From NCBI RefSeq assembly GCF_003610195.1, contig NZ_RAPO01000002.1:434001-498000 (forward strand): a stretch of 64,000 nucleotides of DNA. Direction: 5' to 3'. The translations under genes and the position numbers were made by a program. This document shows, piece by piece, positions 8,818 to 17,903 of the stretch. The number at the start of each line of letters is the position of its first letter. Position 1 is the stretch's first letter. The stretch is from Halopiger aswanensis. Lineage in GTDB: Archaea; Halobacteriota; Halobacteria; Halobacteriales; Natrialbaceae. The notes below the pieces were generated by a model that was given only the letters and a program-made list of their open reading frames with translations, was not told the origin of the DNA and did no database searches.

Positions 8818-9903
8818 ATGCCCCGCGAGGACGTAGCCGAGTTTACTATCGAGTCCGTGCAGGTACTCGCCGAGGACGAAACGGTCGACGAGGAGTTGAT
8901 CCCCGACCTGAGCGACGAGCAGTTGCTCGAACTCTACGAGTCGATGAAACGCTCCCGGCGCCTCGACGAGCGCGCGATCGCCCTCCAGCGGCGCGGCGAA
9001 CTGGGGACGTACGCACCCGCGATCGGCCAAGAGGCGGCCCAGGTCGGCACCGCCTTCGCCATGGCCGACGGCGACTGGATCGTTCCCTCGTTTCGCGAAC
9101 AGCCCGCGCTCCTCGTCCGCGGAACGCCGCCCGAGCAGATCCTCCAGTACGCGCTGGGGATGGAGGAGGGCGCCGAGATTCCGGACGGTGAAGGCGCCCT
9201 GCCGCCGGCGATCCCCGTCGGAACCCAGCCGTTACACGCCGCCGGGATCGGCTGGGGAGAGGCGCTGCAGGACCGGGACAACGTCGCGGTCACGTACTTC
9301 GGCGACGGCGCGACCAGCGAGGGAGACGTCTACGAAGCGTTCAACTTCGCGGGCGTCTACGACGCCCAGACGGTCTTCGTCTGTCAGAACAACCGGTACG
9401 CCATCTCGACCGGAATCGAGAAACAGACCAGAGCGGAGACGTTCGCCCAGAAGGCCATCGCGGCCGGTATCGACGGCATTCGGGTCGACGGCAACGATAT
9501 CCTGGCAGTCTACCGCGTCGCCCAGGAGGCCATCGAACAGGCCCGCGACGGGGATCCGGTGCTCATCGAGGCGCTGACCTACCGCCGATCGATGCACACG
9601 ACCTCCGACGACCCCACCGCCTACCGCGAGAGCGAGGAGGAAGCCGAGTGGGAGGCTCGCGACCCCATCCTCCGGTTCCAGGTGTTCCTCGAGGACCGCG
9701 GGCTCCTCGATTCCGAGACGGAGGACGAAATCGACGAGCGCATCGAATCCGAACTGGCCGACGCGATCGATCAGGCCCGAACCGCGAACGAGGCGGTCGA
9801 CCCCGCGGACATGTTCCGCTACGTCTACGACGAGCTGCCGCCCTATCTGGAGGCACAACTCGAAGCCTTCGAGGCGGAACGCGGAGGTGAGACCGATGGC
9901 TGA
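8818..9903 (+). CDS. 2-oxoacid dehydrogenase E1 component, alpha subunit
   Basis: A 361-aa thiamine-diphosphate dependent E1 alpha subunit (pyruvate or branched-chain 2-oxoacid dehydrogenase type). The ThDP-binding motif is clear: GDGATSEGDVYEAFNFAG followed by VFVCQNNRYAIS. Other family signatures are IGQEAAQVGTAFAM, the active-site loop YRRSMHTTSDDPTAYR and the RFQVFLEDRGLL segment. It decarboxylates a 2-oxoacid and transfers the acyl group to lipoyl-E2. Its reading frame overlaps the beta-subunit gene by 8 bp, so the two are co-translated. No E2 or E3 gene follows, which is unusual for a complete complex. Substrate cannot be settled from sequence. Confidence 0.92.
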   Translation: MPREDVAEFTIESVQVLAEDETVDEELIPDLSDEQLLELYESMKRSRRLDERAIALQRRGELGTYAPAIGQEAAQVGTAFAMADGDWIVPSFREQPALLVRGTPPEQILQYALGMEEGAEIPDGEGALPPAIPVGTQPLHAAGIGWGEALQDRDNVAVTYFGDGATSEGDVYEAFNFAGVYDAQTVFVCQNNRYAISTGIEKQTRAETFAQKAIAAGIDGIRVDGNDILAVYRVAQEAIEQARDGDPVLIEALTYRRSMHTTSDDPTAYRESEEEAEWEARDPILRFQVFLEDRGLLDSETEDEIDERIESELADAIDQARTANEAVDPADMFRYVYDELPPYLEAQLEAFEAERGGETDG

Positions 9904-10861
9904 GCGTCTCCGGATGATCGAGGCGGTCGGCGAGACCCTCCGCTCGGAACTCGAGCGCGACGACGGCGTCGTCGTCTACGGCGAGGACGTGGGTCGGGCC
10001 GGCGGCGTGTTCCGGGCGACCGAGGGGCTGATCGACGACTACCCCGACCGCGTGTTCGACTCGCCGGTCGCGGAGGCGGGCATCGTCGGCGTCGGGGTCG
10101 GACTCGCGGCCACCGGAATGCGGCCCGTGCCGGAGATCCAGTTCCAGAGTTTCCTGTATCAGGGTTTTCACCAGCTCGCCCAGCACGTCGCGCGGATCCG
10201 GAGCCGTACTCGGGGAACGATCACCTGCCCGATGACGATCCGAACGCCCTACGGCGGCGGGATCCACGCCCTCGAGTTGCACTCCGAGAGCTTCGAAGCC
10301 GGCTTCTCGCACGTGCCGGGGTTGAAGGTCGCCATCCCGTCCTCGCCGGCCGAGACGGCGGGGCTGCTCAGGTCGTCCATCCGCAGCCCTGACCCGGTCG
10401 TGTTCATGGAGCCGACGCGGCTCTACCGCTCGTTCCGCGAGGAGGTGCCCGACGACCACGAGGTGCCGCTGGGCGAGGCCCGCGTGGTCGAGGACGGCGA
10501 CGACGTCACGGTCGTCGCGTGGGGCTCGATGCTCCGCGAGACGCTCGACGCCGTCGACGAGATCGACGCGAGCGTCGAGGTGATCGACCCCCGCACGCTC
10601 TACCCGCTCGACACGGAGACGATCGCCGACTCCGTGCGAAAGACCGGCCGCTGCGTCGTCGTCCACGAGGCGCCCCGCACCGGCGGGCTGGCCGGCGAGA
10701 TCACCGCCCGGATCAACGAGGAGGCGTTCCTCTACCTCGAGGCGCCGGTCGAGCGCGTCACCGGTTACGACGTTCCGGTCCCCCTGTTCGCCCGCGAGGA
10801 CGACTACCTGCCCGACGCGGATCGCATCGAAGACGGCATTCGCAGCGCGCTCGAGTTCTGA
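9896..10861 (+). CDS. 2-oxoacid dehydrogenase E1 component, beta subunit
   Basis: A 321-aa E1 beta subunit, partner of the preceding alpha subunit in an alpha2beta2 tetramer. Visible signatures are VVYGEDVGRAGGVFRATEGL near the N-terminus, SPVAEAGIVGVGVGLAATG, and PVPEIQFQSFLYQGFHQ, all characteristic of the transketolase-like pyrimidine domain; the C-terminal third holds VIDPRTLYPLDTETI and VVHEAPRTGGLAGEI of the transketolase C domain. The start at 9896 lies 7 bp after a GGAGGTGA ribosome-binding site located inside the alpha gene and is preferred over an ATG-like codon nine bases earlier. Likely expressed only with the alpha subunit. Confidence 0.92.
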   Translation: MAERLRMIEAVGETLRSELERDDGVVVYGEDVGRAGGVFRATEGLIDDYPDRVFDSPVAEAGIVGVGVGLAATGMRPVPEIQFQSFLYQGFHQLAQHVARIRSRTRGTITCPMTIRTPYGGGIHALELHSESFEAGFSHVPGLKVAIPSSPAETAGLLRSSIRSPDPVVFMEPTRLYRSFREEVPDDHEVPLGEARVVEDGDDVTVVAWGSMLRETLDAVDEIDASVEVIDPRTLYPLDTETIADSVRKTGRCVVVHEAPRTGGLAGEITARINEEAFLYLEAPVERVTGYDVPVPLFAREDDYLPDADRIEDGIRSALEF

Positions 10862-10930
10862 TCTCGACTCGAAACCGTGACGGCACTCTCGCGCCGGGGT
10901 TCTATCCCGATCCGGCGCGTGCATCGCGAC

Positions 10931-11872
10931 ATGAGCGAAACGGTTCTCATCACCGGCTGTTCGTCGGGAATCGGACGCGTCGCCGCCCACGCGTTCCTCG
11001 CCGACGGCTGGACGGTCTACGCGACGGCCCGCAACGTCGAGGCCCTGGCAGACCTCGAGGCCGCCGGCGCGAGGACGGCCCGGCTGGACGTCACCGCGGA
11101 CGCGGACGTGGAACGGGTGGTCGACCGGATCCTCGAGGAGCAGGGACGGCTCGACTGCCTGATCAACAACGCCGGATTCGGTCAGCTGGGGCCCGTCGAA
11201 GACGTCCCGATCGAGAAGGTCCTCGAGCAGTACGACGTGAACACCGTCGGGCCGCAGCGATTGATACGCGCCGTCCTTCCGCACATGCGCGCACAGGGAT
11301 CGGGCACGATCGTCAACGTCACGAGCATCACGGATCGGTTCCCGATCGCCGGCATGGGTGCGTACAACGGCTCGAAGTCGGCGCTCGCGACCGTCAGCGA
11401 GACCCTCCGCCAGGAGGTGCGCGACTTCGGAATCGACGTCGTCGTGATCGAACCGACGGTCGTCTCGACGGCCCTCTACGACCGGATCCGCGAGGAGCTC
11501 GTCGACGTCGATCACGATACGGCCTACACCGACCTCTACGAACTCCACGAACTGCTCCACACCGTCAAGAGCGGCGGCCTGGGGATCGCATCCCCCGAGG
11601 ACGTCGCGAGGGCCATGCTCGAGGCGGCGAACAGCGACGACCCGCGGCGGCGGTACACGGTCGGCTGGACGGGCAAAGTCGCGGCCCTGGTCGCGAGCGT
11701 GGTGCCGGAGCCGTGGCGGACGCCGCTGCTCGCCGCCGGGGTTCGAGCCGCGACCTCGCGGCCGGGAAAACGGCTCTTGCAGTGGTGGTTCACGCGAAAT
11801 CACCGGGCGGACCGGCCCGACTTGAGCGAGTCGGCGGCGACCGAACGACGCCGACAGCGTCGACGGCGCTGA
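10931..11872 (+). CDS. Short-chain dehydrogenase/reductase (SDR)
   Basis: A 313-aa classical SDR. The cofactor motif is TGCSSGIG near residues 8-15, the structural NNAG is in CLINNAGFG, and the catalytic set is present: Ser in VNVTSITDRF, then Tyr and Lys in AYNGSKSAL (YxxxK). The Arg at the end of the second strand (TARNVEAL) suggests NADP(H). The extended C-terminus of about 60 residues, including a hydrophobic VAALVASVVPEPW stretch, resembles SDRs acting on lipophilic substrates such as retinoids or sterols, but the substrate is unknown. It follows the E1 beta gene by 69 bp on the same strand; a functional link is not evident. Confidence 0.88.
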   Translation: MSETVLITGCSSGIGRVAAHAFLADGWTVYATARNVEALADLEAAGARTARLDVTADADVERVVDRILEEQGRLDCLINNAGFGQLGPVEDVPIEKVLEQYDVNTVGPQRLIRAVLPHMRAQGSGTIVNVTSITDRFPIAGMGAYNGSKSALATVSETLRQEVRDFGIDVVVIEPTVVSTALYDRIREELVDVDHDTAYTDLYELHELLHTVKSGGLGIASPEDVARAMLEAANSDDPRRRYTVGWTGKVAALVASVVPEPWRTPLLAAGVRAATSRPGKRLLQWWFTRNHRADRPDLSESAATERRRQRRRR

Positions 11873-11963
11873 CGGCGCGAGTTCCGGTTCTGCACTCGAG
11901 ACAGTCCGTCACGGCTGAAAAACTACTTTTTACCCGCTCGGCGAAGCGGTACCCGAGCACACC

Positions 11964-12494
11964 GTGAGCGAACGCCAGATCGAGCGCCGCGACGCCGAAG
12001 CCCTGTTCGTCTCCGAACTCGAGGCCGTCTACGACATGGAGGTGAAGTTAGTCGACGCCCTCGAGGAGATGGCCGAGGCGACGACGAACGACAACCTCAG
12101 CACGGGCTTCGCCGTCCACCGCACCGAGACGGAGCGACAGGTCGAGAACGTCGAGGCGGCGTTCGAAGCGCTCGGACGGGAGCCGACCCGTCGCGACAAC
12201 CCCACGGTCGACGGCCTGCTGGCGGAGCGAGAGCGGGTCACCGCCGACGTCGCGGACGACAGGCTGCTGAATCTCTACCACCTCAACGCGGCGATCAAGA
12301 CCGAGCGACTCGAGATCACGGGCTACGAGGGGCTGCTGGCGCTGGCGAGCGCGGCCGGACTCGCGGCCGACGTCACCGATCCGCTCGAGCGCAACCTCGC
12401 CCAAGAGGAGAAGACCCTGCGCAAACTCGAAGGGCTCGCCGGCGAGGGACCGCTCGAGTCGTTCTGGAAGCGGCTCACGGGCGGCTCGGGTTAG
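11964..12494 (+). CDS. DUF892 / YciE-like ferritin-fold protein (second copy)
   Basis: A 176-aa paralogue of the protein at 5235-5759, starting with GTG. It shares ELEAVYDMEVKLVDALEEMA, the HRTETERQVENVEAAFEALGREP helix, the NLYHLNAAIKTERLEITGYEGL segment and a C-terminal PLESFWKRLTG that matches the SLWDRLTP ending of the first copy. The fold is expected to be a small four-helix ferritin-like bundle with stress-related function; metal binding is inferred. A TATA-like CTACTTTTTA lies about 40 bp upstream, and the gap to the preceding SDR gene (91 bp) suggests its own promoter. Confidence 0.87.
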   Translation: MSERQIERRDAEALFVSELEAVYDMEVKLVDALEEMAEATTNDNLSTGFAVHRTETERQVENVEAAFEALGREPTRRDNPTVDGLLAERERVTADVADDRLLNLYHLNAAIKTERLEITGYEGLLALASAAGLAADVTDPLERNLAQEEKTLRKLEGLAGEGPLESFWKRLTGGSG

Positions 12495-12628
12495 ATCCAC
12501 GCAGGCGGTTGGGGAGAACGACGGGGGGTACGGCCGTCGGTTCGGCTCCGAGACGGGGCGCGGTCCTTTCGCTTCCACCCCGATTCCTTTTGCCGCCGTC
12601 CGTGGATAGGGAGAGGCGCTGATTCCCC

Positions 12629-14242
12629 ATGTCCGACGACCCCGCCGATACGAAGCCGGACGCGTACGCCGGTCCCGACCCCGCATCCTTCCGGCCCGAG
12701 TCGCTGTGGCTAGCCACGACGCCGACGACCGACTACGAACCGTTCGAGAACGGACTGGACGTCGACGTCGCCGTCGTCGGCGGCGGCATCACCGGCCTGA
12801 CGACCGCCATCGAACTCAAAGAAGCCGGGCGGTCCGTGGCCGTCCTCGAGTCGGACCGCATCGTCGAGAGCACGACGGGCCACACGACGGCGAAGCTCAC
12901 CTCCCAGCACGGGTTGCTCTACGACACCCTCCTTTCGGAGTTCACCGAGCGGAAGGCCCGGCAGTACGCCGACGCGAACGAGGCGGCGATCGAGGCGGTC
13001 GAACAGCGCGTCGACGAGCACGACATCGACTGCGACTTCCGGCGAACGGCCGCCTACACCTACGCGGCCTCGTCCGACGATATCGAGCAGATCGAGGACG
13101 AAGTGCAGGCGGCCCAGCGGCTCGGCTTGCCGGCCTCGTACGTCGAGGAGACGCCGCTGCCGTTCGACGCCGGCCCGGCCGTCCGCTTCGACGACCAGGC
13201 GGAGTTCCACCCGCGGAAGTACCTGCTCGCGATCGCCGAGGAAATTCACGGCGACGGCAGCTACGTCTTCGAGGAAACGCGGGCGCTCGACCTCGAGCCC
13301 GGGTCGCCATGCCGCCTCGAGACCGAGCGCGGGGAGGTCGTCGCCGACGACGTGGTGGTCGCGACGCACTTCCCGTTCCACGACCGGGCGGGCTACTTCT
13401 CGCGGATGCACCCTCACCGCGCGTACCTGCTCGCGGTTCGGATCGAGGAAGAGCCGCCCGAGGGGATGTACTACAACACCGCGTCGCCGCCCGCGACGAT
13501 GCGGACGCATCCGGCGGGCGACGCCGCGGCGGCGGACGAGGACGCAGCGCTCGACGCCGACGAGGAACTCCTCATCGTCGGCGGCCAGAGCCACAAACCG
13601 AGCGTCAGCGGCGTGCCGACCTCCGAGCGGTACCGCCGCTGCGAACGGTTCGCCCGCGAACACTTCTCGGTCGAATCGATCGAGTACCGCTGGTCGACGA
13701 TGGACTACTCGCCGGTCGATCGGGTGCCCTTCATCGGGAAGATCGATCCCTTCTCGAAGCACGTCTACGTCGGCACCGGGTTCAATGGCTGGGGGATGAC
13801 CGCCGGTACCGCCGCGGGGATGATCCTCTCCGATCTGATTACCGAGGGCTCGAGCCCCTGGGCCGATATTTTCAATCCGCAGCGGCTGCCGCCCAAATCC
13901 GCCGCGAAGACGTTTTTCGAGGAGAACAGCACGGTCGGCGGTAGCTTCGTCGGCGATCGGATCAAGTCGCTGCTTCGGTCGCTCGGCGGCGACGCGGCCG
14001 ATATGCCGGCGACGGGCGAGGCCAGCATCGTCCGACGGACGGGGCGACCGATGGGCCTCTACCGCGACGAGGACGACGCGATCCACGCCGTCTCCGCGGT
14101 CTGTCCGCACATGGGCTGTCTCGTCCGGTGGAACGACGCCGAGCGAACGTGGGACTGTCCCTGCCACGGCTCGCGGTTCACCCACGAGGGCGACGTCCTC
14201 TCGGGGCCGGCCCTCGAGGGGTTGCCGTACCGCGAACTGTGA
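12629..14242 (+). CDS. FAD-dependent oxidoreductase fused to a Rieske [2Fe-2S] domain
   Basis: A 537-aa fusion. Residues about 40-400 form a DAO-type FAD oxidoreductase: VAVVGGGITGLTTAIELK is the FAD fingerprint, STTGHTTAKLTSQHG a conserved following motif, and YVGTGFNGWGMTAGTAAG the C-terminal FAD contact. Residues about 435-537 are a Rieske domain with C492-x-H494 and C510-xx-H513 as cluster ligands; C497 and C512 are placed like the disulfide pair of bc1/b6f-type Rieske proteins, which raises redox potential. The family (YhfW-like) is known in bacteria and archaea but its substrate is not established. The protein has no signal peptide and is probably cytoplasmic. Confidence 0.9.
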   Translation: MSDDPADTKPDAYAGPDPASFRPESLWLATTPTTDYEPFENGLDVDVAVVGGGITGLTTAIELKEAGRSVAVLESDRIVESTTGHTTAKLTSQHGLLYDTLLSEFTERKARQYADANEAAIEAVEQRVDEHDIDCDFRRTAAYTYAASSDDIEQIEDEVQAAQRLGLPASYVEETPLPFDAGPAVRFDDQAEFHPRKYLLAIAEEIHGDGSYVFEETRALDLEPGSPCRLETERGEVVADDVVVATHFPFHDRAGYFSRMHPHRAYLLAVRIEEEPPEGMYYNTASPPATMRTHPAGDAAAADEDAALDADEELLIVGGQSHKPSVSGVPTSERYRRCERFAREHFSVESIEYRWSTMDYSPVDRVPFIGKIDPFSKHVYVGTGFNGWGMTAGTAAGMILSDLITEGSSPWADIFNPQRLPPKSAAKTFFEENSTVGGSFVGDRIKSLLRSLGGDAADMPATGEASIVRRTGRPMGLYRDEDDAIHAVSAVCPHMGCLVRWNDAERTWDCPCHGSRFTHEGDVLSGPALEGLPYREL

Positions 14243-14266
14243 GCGCAGCGCGGAGAATCGGTGCGG

Positions 14267-15034
14267 CTACTCGAGGGAAACGTTCTCGATGGCGATGCGT
14301 TTGGACTCGGGAACCGACGCGTCCGGCCCGCCGCCCGCAACGGCGTAGTCGCCCCGGTCGACGGTCGTCTCGGTCGCCGCCTCCGTCAGGACGATCACGC
14401 CCTCGGCCACCAGCGGCGCGATCACGCCCGCGATCGCGGCCTCGAGACTCGACAGCGGCGCGCGGACGACGACCCGCTCGCCCGGTTCGATCCCGTGCTC
14501 GTCGATCACGTCGCGGGCCGTCTCGAGCGCCTCGGCGTGGGTAACGGTCCGGTCGCCGTCGGTGAGGATCGCCGTCTCGGACTCGATCGACAGCGGCGGG
14601 AACGCCGGATTCTCGCTCCAGATTCCGGCGTCGAAGTTGTGGACGCCCGGTTCCTCGGGCTTGGCGCCGTAGCCGACGCGCTGGGCGCCCGGCGGCAGGT
14701 CGTAGGTGTCGGACTCGAGGTCGCGGGTGGGCGCAACCAGCGCGCGGAAGTCGTCCTCGTCCGCGAGGTCCGTCGGCGGCTCGAAGTAAGTGGTGCCCTC
14801 GAGCAGCGTCGTGCCGAAGAAGGCCAGCAGCGCCAGCGGGCCGTCGCCGACGACGCCGACGGTAATGCCCTCGCGGACCCCGGAGTGGCGCAGGAAGTTG
14901 CCGGCCTTCCACGAGGAGGTACAGAGCCAGTGGTAGTCGTACTCCCGCTCCGTCGCGTCGACGAGGGTCGTCCGGTCGTCGTACTCCTCGCGGAACTCGC
15001 GGGCGAGCAGGTCGGCGACTGTCGCGGCGGTCAT
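14267..15034 (-). CDS. Truncated acyl-CoA synthetase-like (ANL) protein
   Basis: A 255-aa protein resembling the N-terminal half of AMP-forming acyl-CoA synthetases: DDRTTLVDATEREYDYHWL, then FLRHSGVREGITVGVVGDGPLALLAFFGTTLLEGTTYF, matches the early substrate-domain strands. The phosphate-binding loop (Ser/Thr/Gly-rich TSGTTG type) and the C-terminal lid domain are absent, so it should not adenylate. The second half (GDRTVTHAEALETARDVIDEHGI and ERVVVRAPLSSLEAAIAGVIAPLVAEGVIVL) looks like a repeat of the same alpha/beta unit, so it may be a stand-alone family made of two such units rather than debris. The codon use and acidity match neighbouring genes. Function unknown. Confidence 0.6.
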   Translation of the reverse strand: MTAATVADLLAREFREEYDDRTTLVDATEREYDYHWLCTSSWKAGNFLRHSGVREGITVGVVGDGPLALLAFFGTTLLEGTTYFEPPTDLADEDDFRALVAPTRDLESDTYDLPPGAQRVGYGAKPEEPGVHNFDAGIWSENPAFPPLSIESETAILTDGDRTVTHAEALETARDVIDEHGIEPGERVVVRAPLSSLEAAIAGVIAPLVAEGVIVLTEAATETTVDRGDYAVAGGGPDASVPESKRIAIENVSLE

Positions 15035-15136
15035 ACCGCTAGCTCGGGAGCGAATCGAAAAAAGACCGCCGATAGCGGCGGCGCCTCGAGGGTCGATCGC
15101 CGCCGTATGACGGGTCGTCGAGCCGTAACCGTCCGA

Positions 15137-15730
15137 TCAATCGTCCGCGGCCGCCGGCTCGGCGTGATCGACCTCGGTTCCGAGTACGTCGAGGAACTCG
15201 GCGAGCCATTCGGGATGGTCGGGCCACGCCTGGGCCGTCACCAGGTTACCGTCCCGCGTCACGTCGTCCGCCCAGTTGCCGCCGGCCCCGCGCACGTCCG
15301 CCTCGAGCGCCGGGTACGCCGTACAGGTCCGGCCCTCGAGGACGTCCGCGGCCGCGAGGATCTGCAGGCCGTGACACAGCGCCGCGACGGGTTTGTCTTC
15401 CTCGAAGAAGTGGCGGACGATCTCGAGGACGTCGTCGTACGTGCGGAGGTACTCGGGCGCGCGACCGCCGGGGACGACCAAGGCGTCGTAGTCCGCAGGG
15501 TCGACCGCGTCGAAGTCGTGGTTCAGTTCGAAATTATGCCCCGGCTTCTCGGTGTAGGTCTGGTCCCCCTCGAAGTCGTGGATAGCGGTCGGACAGGCGT
15601 CGCCCGCCTCCTTCTCGGGACAGACGGCGTGGACCTCGTGGCCGACCATCTGCAGCGCCTGGAACGGGACCATTACCTCGTAGTCCTCGACGAAGTCGCC
15701 GGCGAGGAGCAGGATTCGTTTGTTGGCCAT
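15137..15730 (-). CDS. DJ-1/PfpI family protein
   Basis: A 197-aa member of the DJ-1/PfpI superfamily (glutamine amidotransferase-like fold). The nucleophile elbow is in [13 protein letters not shown], Cys followed by His-Gly, the typical ACHG-like arrangement, and the conserved acidic residue of the family is in [20 protein letters not shown] near the N-terminus. [16 protein letters not shown] is the strand and loop before the elbow. Members act as chaperones, deglycases or proteases; the split between these cannot be read here. It is followed after 102 bp by the ANL-like gene on the same strand. ATG at 15730. Confidence 0.88.
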   Translation of the reverse strand: MANKRILLLAGDFVEDYEVMVPFQALQMVGHEVHAVCPEKEAGDACPTAIHDFEGDQTYTEKPGHNFELNHDFDAVDPADYDALVVPGGRAPEYLRTYDDVLEIVRHFFEEDKPVAALCHGLQILAAADVLEGRTCTAYPALEADVRGAGGNWADDVTRDGNLVTAQAWPDHPEWLAEFLDVLGTEVDHAEPAAADD

Positions 15731-15892
15731 GGGTATCCCCGTCCGAGCGTTCGACGCCGGCGGCTATAGCTGTGGTGGACGGTATCACGACACTCGCTAA
15801 AATCGGACCGAGCGATCGGGCGGCGACTCGAGGGAGTGGACCGGTTCGAAGCACGCGAATGCTACTGTCGCGGTAGGTCGTCCTCCCCTCAG

Positions 15893-16612
15893 CTACGGCG
15901 TCGATTGGGACGCGGCGGGTCGACTGTTACCGCCGCCGTGTTCGGGTCCCGCGTCGTCGAGCAGCGCCGTCGCCATCTGCCGAGCGACGTACGCGAACGC
16001 GTTCGAGAGGTGGAGGAGGAAAACGCCGATCGCCACCGCAACGGCGACGGCGAGGACGGCCTCCGGCAGCGTCTCGATCGACCACGTGATCGGCTCGTCG
16101 TTGACGGTCACCAACTCCGGCGCGTACGGATACTGGAGCGGCGCGGTCACGAGCGAGAGCGCGGTCAGCAGCGGAATCAACAGGACGACCGCGATGACGC
16201 CGAGCGGGAACTTGACCATGAGAAAGCCCAGTCCGCGCCAGGTCGAGGGCGCCTCGAGGTAGCTCTCGATCCGCGCCCGGATTCCCCGGTCTCGGCTCCG
16301 AGTCGACGCGACGTCGGTACCGTCCTCGGCCTCCAACTCGACGCCGAGCAGCGCGGTCGCGAGCCACCGCTCGAACCCGGCGAAGAGCCGAACGGTGAGC
16401 AGCGTCACGAACAGTACGACGAGCCCCACCCCGACCGGCGAGAGTAGTGCACCGATTACGAGCCCCATCGTGACGAACGTGTAGTACGTCATCCCGAGCG
16501 GCGCGGCGAGAATCAGGTAACAGAGATTCTTGTACGACTGCCGGTCGGCGACGATTCCGAAGACGTCACCGACTACGGAGCCATCGTCGTCCGTGCGAGC
16601 TTGCCTCGCCAT
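15893..16612 (-). CDS. Membrane protein with sensor-type domain
   Basis: A 239-aa membrane protein resembling the putative sensor domain that often precedes kinases or occurs alone in actinobacteria and haloarchaea. It has four to five hydrophobic segments: about residues 28-45 and 50-75 (YYTFVTMGLVIGALLSPVG), two after residue 115 (FPLGVIAVVLLIPLLTALSLV) and one near 190 (AVLAVAVAVAIGVFLLHLSNAF). The central loop of about 50 residues is polar. No kinase, HAMP or receiver domain is attached. A TATA-like TTATCATAC lies just upstream of the ATG at 16612, consistent with an independent leaderless transcript. Function is unknown; the family name is a similarity call. Confidence 0.6.
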   Translation of the reverse strand: MARQARTDDDGSVVGDVFGIVADRQSYKNLCYLILAAPLGMTYYTFVTMGLVIGALLSPVGVGLVVLFVTLLTVRLFAGFERWLATALLGVELEAEDGTDVASTRSRDRGIRARIESYLEAPSTWRGLGFLMVKFPLGVIAVVLLIPLLTALSLVTAPLQYPYAPELVTVNDEPITWSIETLPEAVLAVAVAVAIGVFLLHLSNAFAYVARQMATALLDDAGPEHGGGNSRPAASQSTP

Positions 16613-16698
16613 CCTACCCGATACTTATCATACGACTAAGAAATAGTTCCGACCGATTACCGAGCGAGAAACGACCCCAAAACTGCGCGACCGTCGGC

Positions 16699-17868
16699 TC
16701 AGAACGCTCGCTTGATCTTCTCGAAGAAGCCTTCCTTTACGTCGATCTCGTCGCCGCCGGCTTCGGCGAACGCCTCGAGCGCCTCGCGCTGTTCCTCGTT
16801 CAAACTCTCGGGCGTGACGACCTGGACCTGCACGTAGAGGTCGCCCTGCCCGCGGCCGCGCAGCCGCGGCATGCCCTTGCCCTCGAGGCGGAAGGTCTCG
16901 CCGCTCTGGGTGCCGTCGGGGATTTCGAACTCGGCCGCGCCGTCGAGAGTGGGGACTTCGACCGTATCGCCGAAGGTAGCCTGCGGGAAGGAGATCGGCA
17001 GCCGGTAGCGCAGATCGTCGCCCTCGCGCTCGAACTGCTCGTGTTCGCGGATCGTGACGTCGATCAGCAGATCGCCCTTCGGGCCGCCTTCGGGGCTCGG
17101 CGCACCCTCGCGCTCCATCCGGAGCGTCTGGCCGTCCTGGATGCCCGCGGGCACTTCGACGGTCAGCGTCGCCTCGTTGCGGACGTAGCCGTCGCCGCCG
17201 CAGTCGCCGCAGGTCTCCGAGTAGAGCGTCCCCTCGCCCTCGCAGCGCCGACAGGTGGTCGTCTGCTGGACCCGACCGAGCGGCGTCTGCTGGACCTGGC
17301 GCTTCTGCCCGCGACCCTGACACTCGGGGCAGGTTCGTGCGTCCGCGTCCGGCGGGTGGCCCTCGCCGTTACAGGTCTCGCAGGTTTCGGGCCGCTCGAT
17401 CGTGAACTGCTTCTCCGCGCCCTCGTAGGCTTCCTCGAGGTCGATCTCGAGATCCGTTCGAAGGTCCTGGCCCTTGCGCTGGCGGCGTCGTCCGCGGCCG
17501 CGGCCGCCGCCTCCGCCGAAAACCTGCTCGAAGATGTCGCCGAGACCGCCGCCCATACCGCCGCCGCCCATGCCGCCGAACGGGCCACCGCCCATGCCGC
17601 CGGCACCGGCGCCGCCCTCGCTCGCGTCGAAGCCGTGTTTCTCGGCCTGCTCGTAGCGGTCGTGGCCCATCCGGTCGTAGGCCTGGCGCTTTTCCTCGTC
17701 GGTCAGCACCTTCTTCGCCTTCTGGATCTTCTTGAACTTCTCTTCAGCGTCGGGGTCGTCGCTGACGTCCGGGTGGTATTCCGTGGCCTTCTCCCGGTAG
17801 GCCTTCTTGATCTCCTCGGTGGAGGCGTCCGGACTCACACCGAGCACGTCGTAAAAGTCCTCGCTCAT
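16699..17868 (-). CDS. dnaJ: Chaperone DnaJ (Hsp40)
   Basis: A 389-aa type I Hsp40, co-chaperone of DnaK. The N-terminal J domain (residues 1-70) carries the HPD motif in ATEYHPDVSDDP, which stimulates DnaK ATPase. A Gly-rich linker (GGMGGGPFGGMGGGG) follows, then a zinc domain with four CxxCxGxG repeats: CETCNGEG, CPECQGRG, CRRCEGEG and CGDCGGDG. Substrate-binding beta domains complete the protein. The start at 17868 (MSEDFYDVLGV) matches the family; an in-frame ATG ten codons earlier is less likely. It lies downstream of dnaK on the same strand, separated by 228 bp that contain a 12-bp palindrome, so it has its own promoter. Confidence 0.97.
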   Translation of the reverse strand: MSEDFYDVLGVSPDASTEEIKKAYREKATEYHPDVSDDPDAEEKFKKIQKAKKVLTDEEKRQAYDRMGHDRYEQAEKHGFDASEGGAGAGGMGGGPFGGMGGGGMGGGLGDIFEQVFGGGGGRGRGRRRQRKGQDLRTDLEIDLEEAYEGAEKQFTIERPETCETCNGEGHPPDADARTCPECQGRGQKRQVQQTPLGRVQQTTTCRRCEGEGTLYSETCGDCGGDGYVRNEATLTVEVPAGIQDGQTLRMEREGAPSPEGGPKGDLLIDVTIREHEQFEREGDDLRYRLPISFPQATFGDTVEVPTLDGAAEFEIPDGTQSGETFRLEGKGMPRLRGRGQGDLYVQVQVVTPESLNEEQREALEAFAEAGGDEIDVKEGFFEKIKRAF

Positions 17869-17903
17869 TCGTTGTCCGCCGCTACTCGCTTGCGCCACTT
17901 GAA

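Noticed and set aside
9563-11803. A 746-codon open frame antisense to the E1 genes and the SDR
   Set aside because: It mirrors three well-supported genes, its protein is Arg/Asp/Gly-rich with no domain, and long antisense frames are expected in this GC-rich code.
12710-14185. A 491-codon frame antisense to the FAD-Rieske gene
   Set aside because: Shadow of a gene with complete FAD and Rieske motifs; composition is not protein-like.
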